Counted from the stretch's first letter, positions 1 to 7,986 are shown. The stretch is DNA of 64,000 nt from Flavobacterium sp. IMCC34852 (GCF_030643905.1 NZ_CP121446.1:2772001-2836000), one strand, 5' to 3'. The notes: a model not told the origin generated them from the letters alone. Numbers and translations are program-made.

Positions 1-2
1 CA

Positions 3-164
3 ACCCGCAGAGTCGTTGTAGCCCGAAAAACGTATACTTCGAGAAGACATTCTTCGACTTTGGTAGTTCACAATCGCCGAGGAACAACCGTAATTCACAA
101 AAACAAGAGAGGCAAAGTAAAAGCCGTTAAAGTAAGAAGAACCCCGGCAAGAGCGAGAAGATAA
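3..164 (+). CDS. C-terminal fragment of a basic protein (5' end outside window)
   Basis: This frame is open from the left edge to a TAA at 162-164, five bases before the DUF1800 start. The 53 visible residues are dominated by Arg and Lys (for example GKVKAVKVRRTPARARR at the very end), with many Thr, Ser and Val residues. The other two forward frames are stopped inside the same stretch. I do not recognise the family. Its position suggests the last gene before, or in the same transcript as, the DUF1800/DUF1501 pair. A basic tail could bind nucleic acid or anionic polymer, but this is only an inference from composition. Confidence 0.45.
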   Translation, partial: TRRVVVARKTYTSRRHSSTLVVHNRRGTTVIHKNKRGKVKAVKVRRTPARARR

Positions 165-168
165 AATC

Positions 169-1560
169 ATGAACAAGCACACCCTTTGGTCATTGCGTTT
201 AGGTTTTTCAGGAAAGCAAAGTAAACTTATTGAAAATATGGGTTTACCCAAATTTCTGGAGCAATCCTATGTTTCATCATTTGACAAAAGCGTGCCTTCT
301 TTTTTAGACAAGAGTCCAAAATCAATTCAAGAATTAAAAGCCAAACGTCAAGAATTAAAAAATATTTCTCCCGAAGAAGCGAAAGAACTACTCAAAATTG
401 AACTCCAAGTGTCTCAGGAAATGAAAGCTTGGTGGTTGGAAAAAATGATTCATGATGAATATCCGCTACGCGAAAAAATGTCTTGCTTTTGGCACAACCA
501 TTTTGTTTCGACTTACCAAAAAGTGAAGGTCAACCATTGGATTTTTCAGCACAACCAATTGCTACGTGAGAACGCTTTTGGCAACTTTAAAACCTTGACC
601 AAACAAGTCATCCAAACCAATGCCATGGTACGTTATTTGGACAATGTAGACAATCGCCGAGATAAAATCAACGAAAACCTTAGCCGGGAATTATTAGAAT
701 TGTTCACACTAGGTATTGGCCATTACACTGAAGACGATATTAAAAACGGCGCCAAGGGGTTGGCCGGATTAAACCTAGGAGAAGACCAAGCCGTTTATCG
801 TCGAATGCTTGAAAACAATGACACGATTACCTATTTTGGCAAAACAGGCAAGTTCAAAGTGGGTGAAATGGTCGATATTATTTTCGAGCAAAAAGCGGTG
901 CCTTATTTGCTGACGCGAAAAATCCTAAAGTGGTTCATCTACGATAATCCGTCAGAAGAATTGGTTCAATATTACGGGGATTATTTCCGAAAAGCAGATT
1001 TTGAAATCAAGCCGTTGCTTACCAAAATCTTCACTGAAGAATTCGCCAAAGACAATGCCGGAAGCAAAATCAAAGACCCTTTGGTTTATATCATCCAATT
1101 GATGCACGAGTTAAATGTTGCACAATTGAATCCGAAACTGGTTGTGCTTTTTTTAAGACAACAAGGCATGGATTTGTTTAACCAACCCAATGTTAAAGGT
1201 TGGAATGGCGGTAAAGAATGGCTGACTTCCCAAATTTATTTACAACGCAATAATGCTGCCGATTTGCTTTGCAACGGTAAAAGCTTGAGTCGAAGAAAAC
1301 AATTCACCGACGATGAAATGATGAATGAAAGTAGGTCACAATTGGTAAAAGTTAAACTTCATTGGGACAAAACCGGCAACAACAAAACTATTATTGCTGA
1401 ACTTACCAACAGATTATTATTTCAAGTCGATGACAATTTGCAAAAAGAATTTGAAGCCATCTTGAAATACGATTTCAATCCCAAAGCACAAAATGCCGAT
1501 GATGCCGTATTGCGATTGTTCAATGCGATGGTAAAAACACCCGAATACCAATTGATTTAG
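169..1560 (+). CDS. DUF1800 family protein
   Basis: 463 residues matching the DUF1800 family, whose biochemical role is not established. Family hallmarks are visible: an N-terminal helical segment, HNHFVSTYQKV near residue 109, the core NENLSRELLELFTLGIGHY at about 169-187, and PNVKGWNGGKEWL near 341. No convincing signal peptide is seen. The first ATG after an in-frame stop is used, and it opens with LWSLRLGFSGKQ, as family members do. The next gene, DUF1501, begins two bases after the stop. DUF1800 and DUF1501 are commonly encoded as a pair, so they probably act together, perhaps in envelope or extracellular polymer metabolism. Confidence 0.85.
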   Translation: MNKHTLWSLRLGFSGKQSKLIENMGLPKFLEQSYVSSFDKSVPSFLDKSPKSIQELKAKRQELKNISPEEAKELLKIELQVSQEMKAWWLEKMIHDEYPLREKMSCFWHNHFVSTYQKVKVNHWIFQHNQLLRENAFGNFKTLTKQVIQTNAMVRYLDNVDNRRDKINENLSRELLELFTLGIGHYTEDDIKNGAKGLAGLNLGEDQAVYRRMLENNDTITYFGKTGKFKVGEMVDIIFEQKAVPYLLTRKILKWFIYDNPSEELVQYYGDYFRKADFEIKPLLTKIFTEEFAKDNAGSKIKDPLVYIIQLMHELNVAQLNPKLVVLFLRQQGMDLFNQPNVKGWNGGKEWLTSQIYLQRNNAADLLCNGKSLSRRKQFTDDEMMNESRSQLVKVKLHWDKTGNNKTIIAELTNRLLFQVDDNLQKEFEAILKYDFNPKAQNADDAVLRLFNAMVKTPEYQLI

Positions 1561-1562
1561 CC

Positions 1563-2729
1563 ATGAACAGAAGAAACTTTTTAACCCTAACAGGAACATT
1601 TACCGGTGGTGCTTTGCTACTGCCTGATTTCCTTCACGCTTTCGGAAATCAGCCTAACCTGTTGATTGGTGAACAATGCTTGGTGTTTGTCCAACTCAAT
1701 GGCGGTAATGATGGTTTGAACACGTTTATTCCGTTTGAGAATCCTTTGTATTATGATTTGCGGACCAAAATTGCGCTTTCCAAAGACCAGGTCATCAGTA
1801 AAAATAAAGGCATGTCATTTCATCCGGCGTTGAAAGATTTTGCGACGATGCAACAAAATGGGGACTTGAGCATCATCCAAAACGTGGGTTATCCTGAGCC
1901 CAATCGATCGCATTTTCGCAGTCAGGAAATTTGGCAAACTGCCTCAGATTCCAATCAATATTTAAATGAAGGTTGGTTAGGTCGTTATCTCGACTTGCAA
2001 TGTAAAGAGCACCAACCTACTGCCGGCATTAATTTGGATTCCATAGATAATTTGGCCCTCAAAGGCAACGAACCTAACTTCATTACCGTAAAAGACCCGA
2101 ATCGTTTCAAAATCAGAACCGATAATGACAATACGGTAAAGCTTTCGGACAATCCGCAATTGGATTTTGTGCGCAAAATTGCCAACTCGGTTTCCGAAGG
2201 TTCTGATGAGATTCAAAAAGCGATTGCAAAATCGACAGCTGAAATGAGTTATCCTAAAACCAATTTGGGTAAAAACCTAGAATGGATTGCCCGATTAATC
2301 AAAGGCAATTTGAATTCCAAAGTATATTATACTTCCCAAAACGGTTATGATACACATGACAATCAATTGGCTTTACACCAACGCAATTTGACCGAATTGA
2401 ACGAGGCGGTTTTTAATTTTTACACCGATTTGAAAAAAGCCCAATTACTGCAAAATGTTACCATCGTAGTCTTCTCTGAATTCGGAAGGAGAGTCAAAGA
2501 CAACGGCAACGGAACAGATCATGGAACAGCCGCCCCAATGTTTATCATTGGTGGAAATAACAAAGGAAAAGTCATTGGAAACAATCCAAATCTCTCCGAT
2601 TTAGATAATGGTGATTTAAAATATGAAATTGATTTCAGAAGTGTCTATGCTTCGTTACTTGAAAATAAGTTGGATTTTGATTCCCAAACCATTGGTCTGA
2701 AGTCAACTCCACTAAAAGGCTTGTTTTAG
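1563..2729 (+). CDS. DUF1501 family protein with Tat signal
   Basis: 388 residues of the DUF1501 family, which is related to the alkaline phosphatase/sulfatase fold. The N-terminus MNRRNFLTLTGTFTGGALLL is a twin-arginine signal (Arg3-Arg4), so the protein is probably exported folded. Recognisable family blocks are FVQLNGGNDGLNTFIP near residue 42, HFRSQEIWQTA near 117, and EFGRRVKDNGNGTDHG near 308-323, where metal- or substrate-binding residues are expected. It follows the DUF1800 gene with a two-base gap and is probably translationally coupled to it. A strong hairpin terminator lies just after the stop. The substrate is unknown. Confidence 0.87.
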   Translation: MNRRNFLTLTGTFTGGALLLPDFLHAFGNQPNLLIGEQCLVFVQLNGGNDGLNTFIPFENPLYYDLRTKIALSKDQVISKNKGMSFHPALKDFATMQQNGDLSIIQNVGYPEPNRSHFRSQEIWQTASDSNQYLNEGWLGRYLDLQCKEHQPTAGINLDSIDNLALKGNEPNFITVKDPNRFKIRTDNDNTVKLSDNPQLDFVRKIANSVSEGSDEIQKAIAKSTAEMSYPKTNLGKNLEWIARLIKGNLNSKVYYTSQNGYDTHDNQLALHQRNLTELNEAVFNFYTDLKKAQLLQNVTIVVFSEFGRRVKDNGNGTDHGTAAPMFIIGGNNKGKVIGNNPNLSDLDNGDLKYEIDFRSVYASLLENKLDFDSQTIGLKSTPLKGLF

Positions 2730-2733
2730 CAAA

Positions 2734-2790
2734 TTGTACTATTTTTACCCTTGAATGATGTTGAAAAATCCCCATTGATGGGGATTTTTT
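2734..2790 (+). terminator. Intrinsic terminator, repeat copy 1
   Basis: A hairpin with core ATCCCCATTGATGGGGAT and A/T flanks spans 2764-2790, ends in a T run, and follows the DUF1501 stop. The 27-nt hairpin is identical to one at 5722-5748. The 30 nt before it also match the other copy in part (TTGTAnTATTTTTACC at 2734-2749). Confidence 0.85.
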
Positions 2791-2841
2791 ATTACATTTT
2801 TTTTCTCATCTTTGAAGAACCTAATCAAAACTATTACAATC

Positions 2842-3294
2842 ATGAAAGTTTACGAATCTACAGGAACTTTTGATGCCACACAAAGCACTTTTAAATTAGA
2901 CATTCAAACTACTGACATCAGCCCTGATGAATTTTACATCAGCGAATATTACAATATTTGTGATGCTAATCGATATGCTATTTTGGGAATTTTACAAACG
3001 GTAGATAAAAATGACACCGATTTCACCAATTATCCGCCGGATGCAAATCTTCTGGAAAACGATATTTCATTCAATAAACTTAACAAAGATTATTTAGAAC
3101 CCGGCGACAAAGATATTTTCAGCATAGGAACCGGTGACAAAATTGACGTTTACATTCACCACGGCATAGGTTTTGACCCTACAACCAATACCGATGACAA
3201 CCAATACATTATAAACTACAAAGCCGGTATTTATGTTCACTTGGCAGCTGGTGCTCCTCCGGGAAGTGGAGGATCAGGTGGTTTAAACGGTTAA
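2842..3294 (+). CDS. Unknown protein with Gly-rich tail, upstream of histidine kinase
   Basis: 150 residues starting at the ATG MKVYESTGTFDA. A TTG codon 30 bases upstream would extend the frame, but it falls in a promoter-like CATCTTTG, so the ATG is preferred. There is no signal peptide or membrane segment. The protein is acidic and rich in Asp and Asn (DKNDTDFTNYPPDANLLENDIS), alternates hydrophobic and polar residues in a beta-like pattern, and ends in a flexible Gly/Ser tail (PPGSGGSGGLNG). I do not recognise the family. It lies seven bases before the histidine kinase gene, so it is probably co-transcribed with the kinase/regulator pair and may be linked to that signal. No function can be assigned. 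Confidence 0.7.
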   Translation: MKVYESTGTFDATQSTFKLDIQTTDISPDEFYISEYYNICDANRYAILGILQTVDKNDTDFTNYPPDANLLENDISFNKLNKDYLEPGDKDIFSIGTGDKIDVYIHHGIGFDPTTNTDDNQYIINYKAGIYVHLAAGAPPGSGGSGGLNG

Positions 3295-3301
3295 ATCATT
3301 T

Positions 3302-5086
3302 ATGAATTTAAAATCAAATAAAATCAAATACATCTTTACAGTACTTTTTTTAATTAGTACTGTACTTACTGTTGCCCAAAACGCAGCCTTAAAACAATTT
3401 GAATCTGAATTTGACCAACTTGATTATAAAACTCGTTTGACCGAATTAAGAAAATTCAAACCAAATGCCTTGTCTATAAAAGATAGAGCGCTGTTTGAAC
3501 ATTTATCCGGTAAAACTGAATATTTAAATAGCTCCGGTGTCGGAGCTGTAGAACATTTTGTAAAGGCAAAAGAATTATACCTTCAAGCCAAAGATTTTGA
3601 CAAAGTGGCGGAACTTTTAGTAACATTAGCAGAACAAAAAAGCCTCAGTAATTATAAATATGCCGATTACAAGCCATTGTTGGATGAAGCCATTATATAT
3701 GCCGAGAAAAGTAAAAATCCGGATCTATTATGCAAAACTTACAAGCAAATTGGAAAAAGTATTTATATATTAGAGCCTCAAAAAGCAATAGCCTATTTTC
3801 AAAAAGCGATTGCAATTGCACAAAAAAACAAGCTGTTTGTTCATGAAATTAAGATTAATGGTAATATAGGTGTTACCTATTTTGAAGTATTAAATGATTT
3901 AAAAAAAGCTCGTTATTATCATAATTTATCTTTAGAAATAAGTAAAAAACACAATCATCAGGAAGGTATCGCTTATGCCTATGTCAATTTTGCAGCCATA
4001 TTTCGCAAAGAAAAAAATTACGAAGCTGCTGTAAAATATTACCTTATGGCTCTAGAATTAAAGTTTGACAATTACAGAGCTAATGTTGACCTTATTGTAC
4101 TTGGTTATATTTCGGATACTTACAAAGAGATGAAGAATTATGAAAAAGCATTTGAATATCTCGACAAGAAAAAAGCACTTGAGAAAGAATTGAGCGACCA
4201 AGAAGAAAATAAAATTATCCGTGACATCAACACCAAATACGAAACCCAAAAGAAAGAGCTTGAAAATCAAGAATTAAAAATTAAAGACCAAAAAAACAAG
4301 TTATTCCTCTACTCCTTTATCGGTCTTTTTTTGGTTTTTGTAATTGGAGCCTATTTCAGAATCAGTCACATCAATAAAAAGAAAAAAATAGCCGAACAGG
4401 AAAAGCTCATCGAAAGTCAAAAACTTGAAAATGTGCTTAAAGAACAAGAATTACTTGAAATTGACAAAATATTGGAAGGCCAAGAAAAAGAGCGCTTAAA
4501 ATTAGCCAATGAATTACACGATAACTTGGGCAGTATTTTAGCAACTCTAAGGCTTAATTTCCAGAATCTTTACCAACAAACAGAAGGCATCAAAGAGGAA
4601 GAAAGAGAGTTGTTTGCCAAAACAGATGAGCTTATAGAAGATGCTTACCAAAAAGTACGAGGTATGGCTCATGCCAAAAACGCAGGTGTTATCGGCAGCG
4701 AAGGATTAGTTCCAGCCGTTCAAAATATTGCTAAGAAAGTAGCTATTCCCAACAAACTTAAAGTACAGGTAATTCCATTTGGCATGACTAAAAGATTGGA
4801 AAACGCTCTTGAAGTTACCCTTTTCCGTATGATTCAAGAGATATTAACCAATACGATTAAACATGCTCAAGCGACCGAAATCACCATTAGTTTAACCCAA
4901 GATGATGACACTATCAACATACTGATTGAAGACAATGGCAAAGGCTTTAATCCCAAAGCAATAGATAAAAAAGAAGGAATGGGTTTGAGTAATATTGAAA
5001 AAAAAGTGGAACAACTCAATGGCACTTTTAACATTGACAGCTTTGAAGGAAAAGGAACCACCATCATTATAGACATACCATTATGA
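3302..5086 (+). CDS. TPR-containing sensor histidine kinase (HisKA_3/NarL-type)
   Basis: 594 residues. A signal peptide or anchor (about 7-25) is followed by a sensor region of TPR-like helical repeats to about residue 300, including EKNYEAAVKYYLMALEL and MKNYEKAFEYLDKKKAL. One membrane helix lies at about 336-353. A coiled coil then leads to the dimerisation box RLKLANELHDNLGS, with phospho-acceptor His406. The C-terminal ATPase has an N box (EILTNTIKHAQAT), IEDNGKGFN and GMGLSNIEKKV. The kinase therefore senses outside the cytoplasm and phosphorylates the regulator encoded next, whose start overlaps this stop by four bases (ATGA). The signal is unknown. The kinase class and TPR sensor are clear from sequence. 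Confidence 0.93.
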   Translation: MNLKSNKIKYIFTVLFLISTVLTVAQNAALKQFESEFDQLDYKTRLTELRKFKPNALSIKDRALFEHLSGKTEYLNSSGVGAVEHFVKAKELYLQAKDFDKVAELLVTLAEQKSLSNYKYADYKPLLDEAIIYAEKSKNPDLLCKTYKQIGKSIYILEPQKAIAYFQKAIAIAQKNKLFVHEIKINGNIGVTYFEVLNDLKKARYYHNLSLEISKKHNHQEGIAYAYVNFAAIFRKEKNYEAAVKYYLMALELKFDNYRANVDLIVLGYISDTYKEMKNYEKAFEYLDKKKALEKELSDQEENKIIRDINTKYETQKKELENQELKIKDQKNKLFLYSFIGLFLVFVIGAYFRISHINKKKKIAEQEKLIESQKLENVLKEQELLEIDKILEGQEKERLKLANELHDNLGSILATLRLNFQNLYQQTEGIKEEERELFAKTDELIEDAYQKVRGMAHAKNAGVIGSEGLVPAVQNIAKKVAIPNKLKVQVIPFGMTKRLENALEVTLFRMIQEILTNTIKHAQATEITISLTQDDDTINILIEDNGKGFNPKAIDKKEGMGLSNIEKKVEQLNGTFNIDSFEGKGTTIIIDIPL

Positions 5087-5697
5087 TCACGTTAGTAATC
5101 GCCGAAGACCATCAGGCCCTGATTGATGGCATGAAATCATTTTTGAGAAACGAAAACGATATTGAAATTGTAGGTTATGCGAACGACGGGTTTGCATTGA
5201 TTGACATTGTGCGACAGCTCAAACCTAATGTAGTCATCACCGATATCAGGATGCCTAAATGTGATGGCATTGTGGCCACCAAAACTATTAAGGCAGAATT
5301 TCCAAATACCCAGATTATTGCCTTTAGTATGTTTGACCATGACGATGCTATTGCGCAAATGAAAGAAGCAGGCGCCTCTGGCTATATCATGAAAAACTCT
5401 TCATTACAAACCGTTTTAGAAGCCATTAGAGCGGTTAGTCAAGGTTACTCCTATTTTGTAAATGATGCAGAAAACGAATATGAGACTTCCAAAAACGAAT
5501 TATTTTTTAGCAACCGCGAAAAAGAAATACTGCAACTAATCGCCGAAGGAAAATCGTCTCAGGAAATTGCCGACGTCTTGTTTATCGAAAAATCTACGGT
5601 TGATTCCCACCGCAAAAACATGTCGAAAAAAATCAAAACTATCGGGAAAACCGATTTAACAAAATTCGCTTTAGAGCGGAAATATGACTATTTGTAA
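5083..5697 (+). CDS. LuxR/NarL-family response regulator
   Basis: 204 residues. The receiver domain spans about 1-120, with acidic pocket Glu8-Asp9, phospho-acceptor Asp54 (VVITDIRMPKCDG), and the switch Ser and Lys in AFSMFDHDD and IMKNSS. The C-terminal LuxR-type helix-turn-helix (about 140-200) reads LFFSNREKEILQLIAEGKSSQEIADV followed by STVDSHRKNM. It is the cognate partner of the preceding HisKA_3 kinase, with overlapping stop and start. Its targets are not shown by the sequence. It may act on its own operon or elsewhere. Transcription should end at the hairpin immediately downstream. Confidence 0.95.
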   Translation: MITLVIAEDHQALIDGMKSFLRNENDIEIVGYANDGFALIDIVRQLKPNVVITDIRMPKCDGIVATKTIKAEFPNTQIIAFSMFDHDDAIAQMKEAGASGYIMKNSSLQTVLEAIRAVSQGYSYFVNDAENEYETSKNELFFSNREKEILQLIAEGKSSQEIADVLFIEKSTVDSHRKNMSKKIKTIGKTDLTKFALERKYDYL

Positions 5698-5748
5698 TAT
5701 TTTTACCTCATAATTACGGTAAAAAATCCCCATTGATGGGGATTTTTT
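5692..5748 (+). terminator. Intrinsic terminator, repeat copy 2
   Basis: Core ATCCCCATTGATGGGGAT within a 27-nt hairpin at 5722-5748, followed by a seven-T run, just after the response-regulator stop. It is identical in the hairpin to copy 1 at 2764-2790. The 16 nt at 5692-5707 match the corresponding part of copy 1 at 15 positions. Confidence 0.87.
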
Positions 5749-5819
5749 TATTGGTTTTCTTTTCCGAATTTTAAATAATCAAAAACGTAATTAATTTAAG
5801 TTTTGGTTAGTTAATAAAT

Positions 5820-5880
5820 CCTGCCCGTCTCTCGCAAAAATTTTAGTGGTATTTGATATTTGTAACAAGGGCAGGTTTTT
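5820..5880 (+). other. Long-loop inverted repeat ending in a T run
   Basis: CCTGCCC at 5820-5826 pairs with GGGCAGG at 5869-5875, and TTTTT follows directly. The loop is 42 nt and holds overlapping TATTTG words. This could be a long-loop terminator, a small structured transcript, or part of the leader of the membrane-protein gene at 5914. Confidence 0.3.
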
Positions 5881-5913
5881 ATTCATCAAGTAAAATCCAG
5901 ATAATACGAATAC

Positions 5914-6651
5914 ATGCCAAAAAGAAACCTAAACCCCAACTTGGTGATTTCCTATCACCGAATGCGCCAATCTATTGGTTGGCTTGGACTGTCCTTGCCT
6001 TTTATCCTACTTGCGGGCAATTATATGATCAATCATTATAATTTATTCAATAACGAAACTTTGATGATGACACAATGTAATACTTACACCGCCGGTAGTT
6101 CTTTCAAACCTTCTATCAGCCATTATTATTACACCACGGTAGGCGAACTCTTTACCGGGACGCTTTGTGCCGTGGCCTTGTTTCTCTTTAGTTACCGCGG
6201 TTATCCGCAACGCGATGAGGAAATTATTCCCTCAGACAGTTTTATGACCAACTTGGCCGGATTTTGCGCTTTGGGTGTTGCCCTATTCCCTACTTCTGCC
6301 AATAATTGTCTTTCGGATAATGTTCGCACTTACATCAGCAGTGAAACCATGGGTTATGTGCATTATATTTTTGCAGGTTTCTTTTTTATCACCCTATCAC
6401 TGATTTCAATTTTTAATTTCAGACGCACAGCCAAGGTCGCCGACTTTGGTAAAATGCCTTCTCATAATTTTTACAAATACTGTGGGATTACCATGTTAGT
6501 TTGCATAGCCATCATTTTGATTTACTCGGTGTGGTTAGAAGAAAGCTATCCCCAATTACAAGCCTATAATATCACTTTTGTTTTAGAAACCATTGCCCTA
6601 TTAGCCTTTGGATTGTCATGGCTAAAAAAAGGAAGAATTGACAGTAATTAA
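5914..6651 (+). CDS. Multi-pass membrane protein, DUF998-like (unassigned)
   Basis: 245 residues with about six hydrophobic helices (near 22-40, 72-92, 110-127, 148-166, 185-205 and 218-235). It has a long polar loop between helices 1 and 2 that contains Cys54 and several Tyr/His residues. The layout and the segment FMTNLAGFCALGVALFPTSA resemble DUF998-type membrane proteins, but I cannot confirm the family. It stands alone with its own upstream region. The ATG at 5914 gives a short basic N-terminus before the first helix. A possible role in the envelope is inference only. Confidence 0.7.
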   Translation: MPKRNLNPNLVISYHRMRQSIGWLGLSLPFILLAGNYMINHYNLFNNETLMMTQCNTYTAGSSFKPSISHYYYTTVGELFTGTLCAVALFLFSYRGYPQRDEEIIPSDSFMTNLAGFCALGVALFPTSANNCLSDNVRTYISSETMGYVHYIFAGFFFITLSLISIFNFRRTAKVADFGKMPSHNFYKYCGITMLVCIAIILIYSVWLEESYPQLQAYNITFVLETIALLAFGLSWLKKGRIDSN

Positions 6652-6695
6652 AATTCAGAAAAAATCGTAATTCATAATTCGTAATTCTAAAAATC

Positions 6696-6923
6696 ATGTG
6701 TTGGACTAATGTAGAATCTCAGTGTAAAATGGTATATGATAAACCATTCATTAATGTCGAGAAACCACTCGACCGTAAATTTATCATTCAAATTATAGCC
6801 GAGGAATTTCCCGACTTTCCGCGCATTCGTATTGCGGCTACGGTCGACCGTTGTTTAAAGATATTCCCCGCGCCGGTAGAACGTCAAAAGCTGTTGCACT
6901 TTGTGCAAATGAGCATGCGATAA
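6696..6923 (+). CDS. Small conserved-looking hypothetical protein
   Basis: 75 residues starting MCWTNVESQCKMVYDKPF. It has three Cys residues (two near the N-terminus), no signal peptide and no membrane helix. The C-terminal half (FPDFPRIRIAATVDRCLKIFPAPVERQKLLHFVQMSM) looks like a small helical domain. The frame has coding-like composition and no alternative gene overlaps it. I do not recognise the family. The paired N-terminal Cys residues could bind metal, but CxxC spacing is absent. Confidence 0.6.
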   Translation: MCWTNVESQCKMVYDKPFINVEKPLDRKFIIQIIAEEFPDFPRIRIAATVDRCLKIFPAPVERQKLLHFVQMSMR

Positions 6924-7014
6924 ACCGGCACTTTATACCTACCGCTCCGCCCTCTTGTTATTTTGAGACTTTAATGAGAGGGTTTTGGAGTGACCTGAAT
7001 GTGAAAAATTAACC

Positions 7015-7071
7015 AAACCACTTATTCGATGGAACATAAAAGTAGTTTCCTGAGATAAAAGTGGTTTTTTT
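7015..7071 (+). terminator. Probable long-loop terminator
   Basis: AAACCACTTAT at 7015-7025 pairs imperfectly with AAAAGTGGTTT at 7057-7067 (ACCACTT/AAGTGGT is exact) and runs into a seven-T tract. The loop is about 31 nt, longer than in typical terminators. It sits between the small gene ending at 6923 and the exported-protein gene at 7159. Confidence 0.4.
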
Positions 7072-7158
7072 GTATATTAGTTGGGGAAACAGATATGAAT
7101 TTATATTTATCTGTTAGTTGTCGGTGATTTTCACAAACAATGCATTAAATGACAAATT

Positions 7159-7656
7159 ATGATTCGATTCCTTTATTCTTTCGTTTTGCTCACATCATTA
7201 AATAGCTTCAGTTTATCTGCTCAGAATATTCGATGTTCCGAACTTTCAAAAGAATTTGATTCGTTTATAAATATGTTAAAAAAGGAAAATTACAAAATTA
7301 GCTTAATCAATAATGACAATCAACTGATATTTGAAACTCACAAGAAATCGAATAAAATAAAATTTAAAAACCTAAATGGATTTGACGCAAAATGTAATAC
7401 AGAATTTAAAGATAATATGTATGTAAGGCTTAGTGCATACGAAATTTGCTTCAATGATACTATTGAAGCTAAATCTTATGAAGCCAAAATAAATAAGATA
7501 ATAAATGGGAGTGATTTAAGAAATGAAAAAAAATATGATTTCGTCATAAGAAATGAAAATAAGCTAATTTATATCTCAACTGATGCTCGAATATTTTATG
7601 AATCTGTTGTAGAGTTGAAAAACAAGATTATAAAAATCACACAAAACCACCGCTAA
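7159..7656 (+). CDS. Unknown exported protein
   Basis: 165 residues with a clear signal peptide (MIRFLYSFVLLTSLNSFSLSAQ, cleavage expected near 21-22). The mature protein is Lys/Asn-rich and contains Cys25, Cys78 and one further Cys. It resembles a small periplasmic or surface protein, but I recognise no family. Codons are more AT-rich than in neighbouring core genes, and it lies in a gene-poor patch, which fits recent acquisition. The upstream region holds an inverted repeat AACAGATA/TATCTGTT at 7088-7115. No co-transcribed partner is evident. Confidence 0.65.
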   Translation: MIRFLYSFVLLTSLNSFSLSAQNIRCSELSKEFDSFINMLKKENYKISLINNDNQLIFETHKKSNKIKFKNLNGFDAKCNTEFKDNMYVRLSAYEICFNDTIEAKSYEAKINKIINGSDLRNEKKYDFVIRNENKLIYISTDARIFYESVVELKNKIIKITQNHR

Positions 7657-7890
7657 CAGCAGTTTGCAAAAATTGCATTAGTTTATCTAACAGATTTTCT
7701 CTGAAAAGACATCGACCAAGACCAGAAAGATCCCTGACAACTCCGAAAAAATACCCGCAAAGTCTGAAAAGTATTCATGAAGCTTATAAACTCAGTAAAA
7801 GATCTTAAAATAGGGAAACCCAACAAATTGAGTAAAATCAGAAAGCAATCTTTTCTTTTGCCAAATTCTCTTGAAACCATCAAAATCTAT
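7657..7890. other. Gene-poor stretch, nothing recognised
   Basis: No gene with credible composition was found on either strand. The open frame on the minus strand at 7683-7883 reads as low-complexity Phe/Arg/Ser sequence without any motif. Words related to CTGAAAAG recur but form no regular array. It may be decayed sequence. Confidence 0.4.
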
Positions 7891-7894
7891 TTAC

Positions 7895-7950
7895 ACTAAA
7901 TATTTATTAAATAAAAATGTATATTTATTGTTTATCAATAAATATTTATT
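7895..7950. promoter_or_regulatory. Three phased palindromic operator candidates
   Basis: ATATTTATT occurs at 7900-7908, 7921-7929 and 7942-7950, exactly 21 bp apart. Each lies in a 14-bp palindrome-like site: 7895-7908 (one mismatch), 7916-7929 (two mismatches) and 7937-7950 (perfect, AATAAATATTTATT). The spacing equals two DNA turns, as for a protein binding one face of the helix. The perfect copy lies between the promoter elements of the DUF2975/HTH operon, which suggests autorepression. Confidence 0.55.
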
Positions 7951-7959
7951 ATATATTTG
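7928..7959 (+). promoter_or_regulatory. Promoter of DUF2975/HTH operon
   Basis: TTG at 7928-7930, a 21-bp spacer, and TATATTTG at 7952-7959 match the Bacteroidetes -33/-7 consensus. Transcription should start near 7963, about 24 nt before the ATG. Confidence 0.65.
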
Positions 7960-7986
7960 TCCTGTTAAACTTTATAATTCATCCTC

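Noticed and set aside
2812..2841. TTG start extending the unknown protein by ten residues
   Set aside because: The TTG is part of a promoter-like CATCTTTG; the ATG at 2842 gives a normal leader.
7683..7883. 66-residue minus-strand frame in the gene-poor stretch
   Set aside because: No promoter, no recognisable motif, low-complexity Phe/Arg/Ser content. The sequence is described as non-coding instead.
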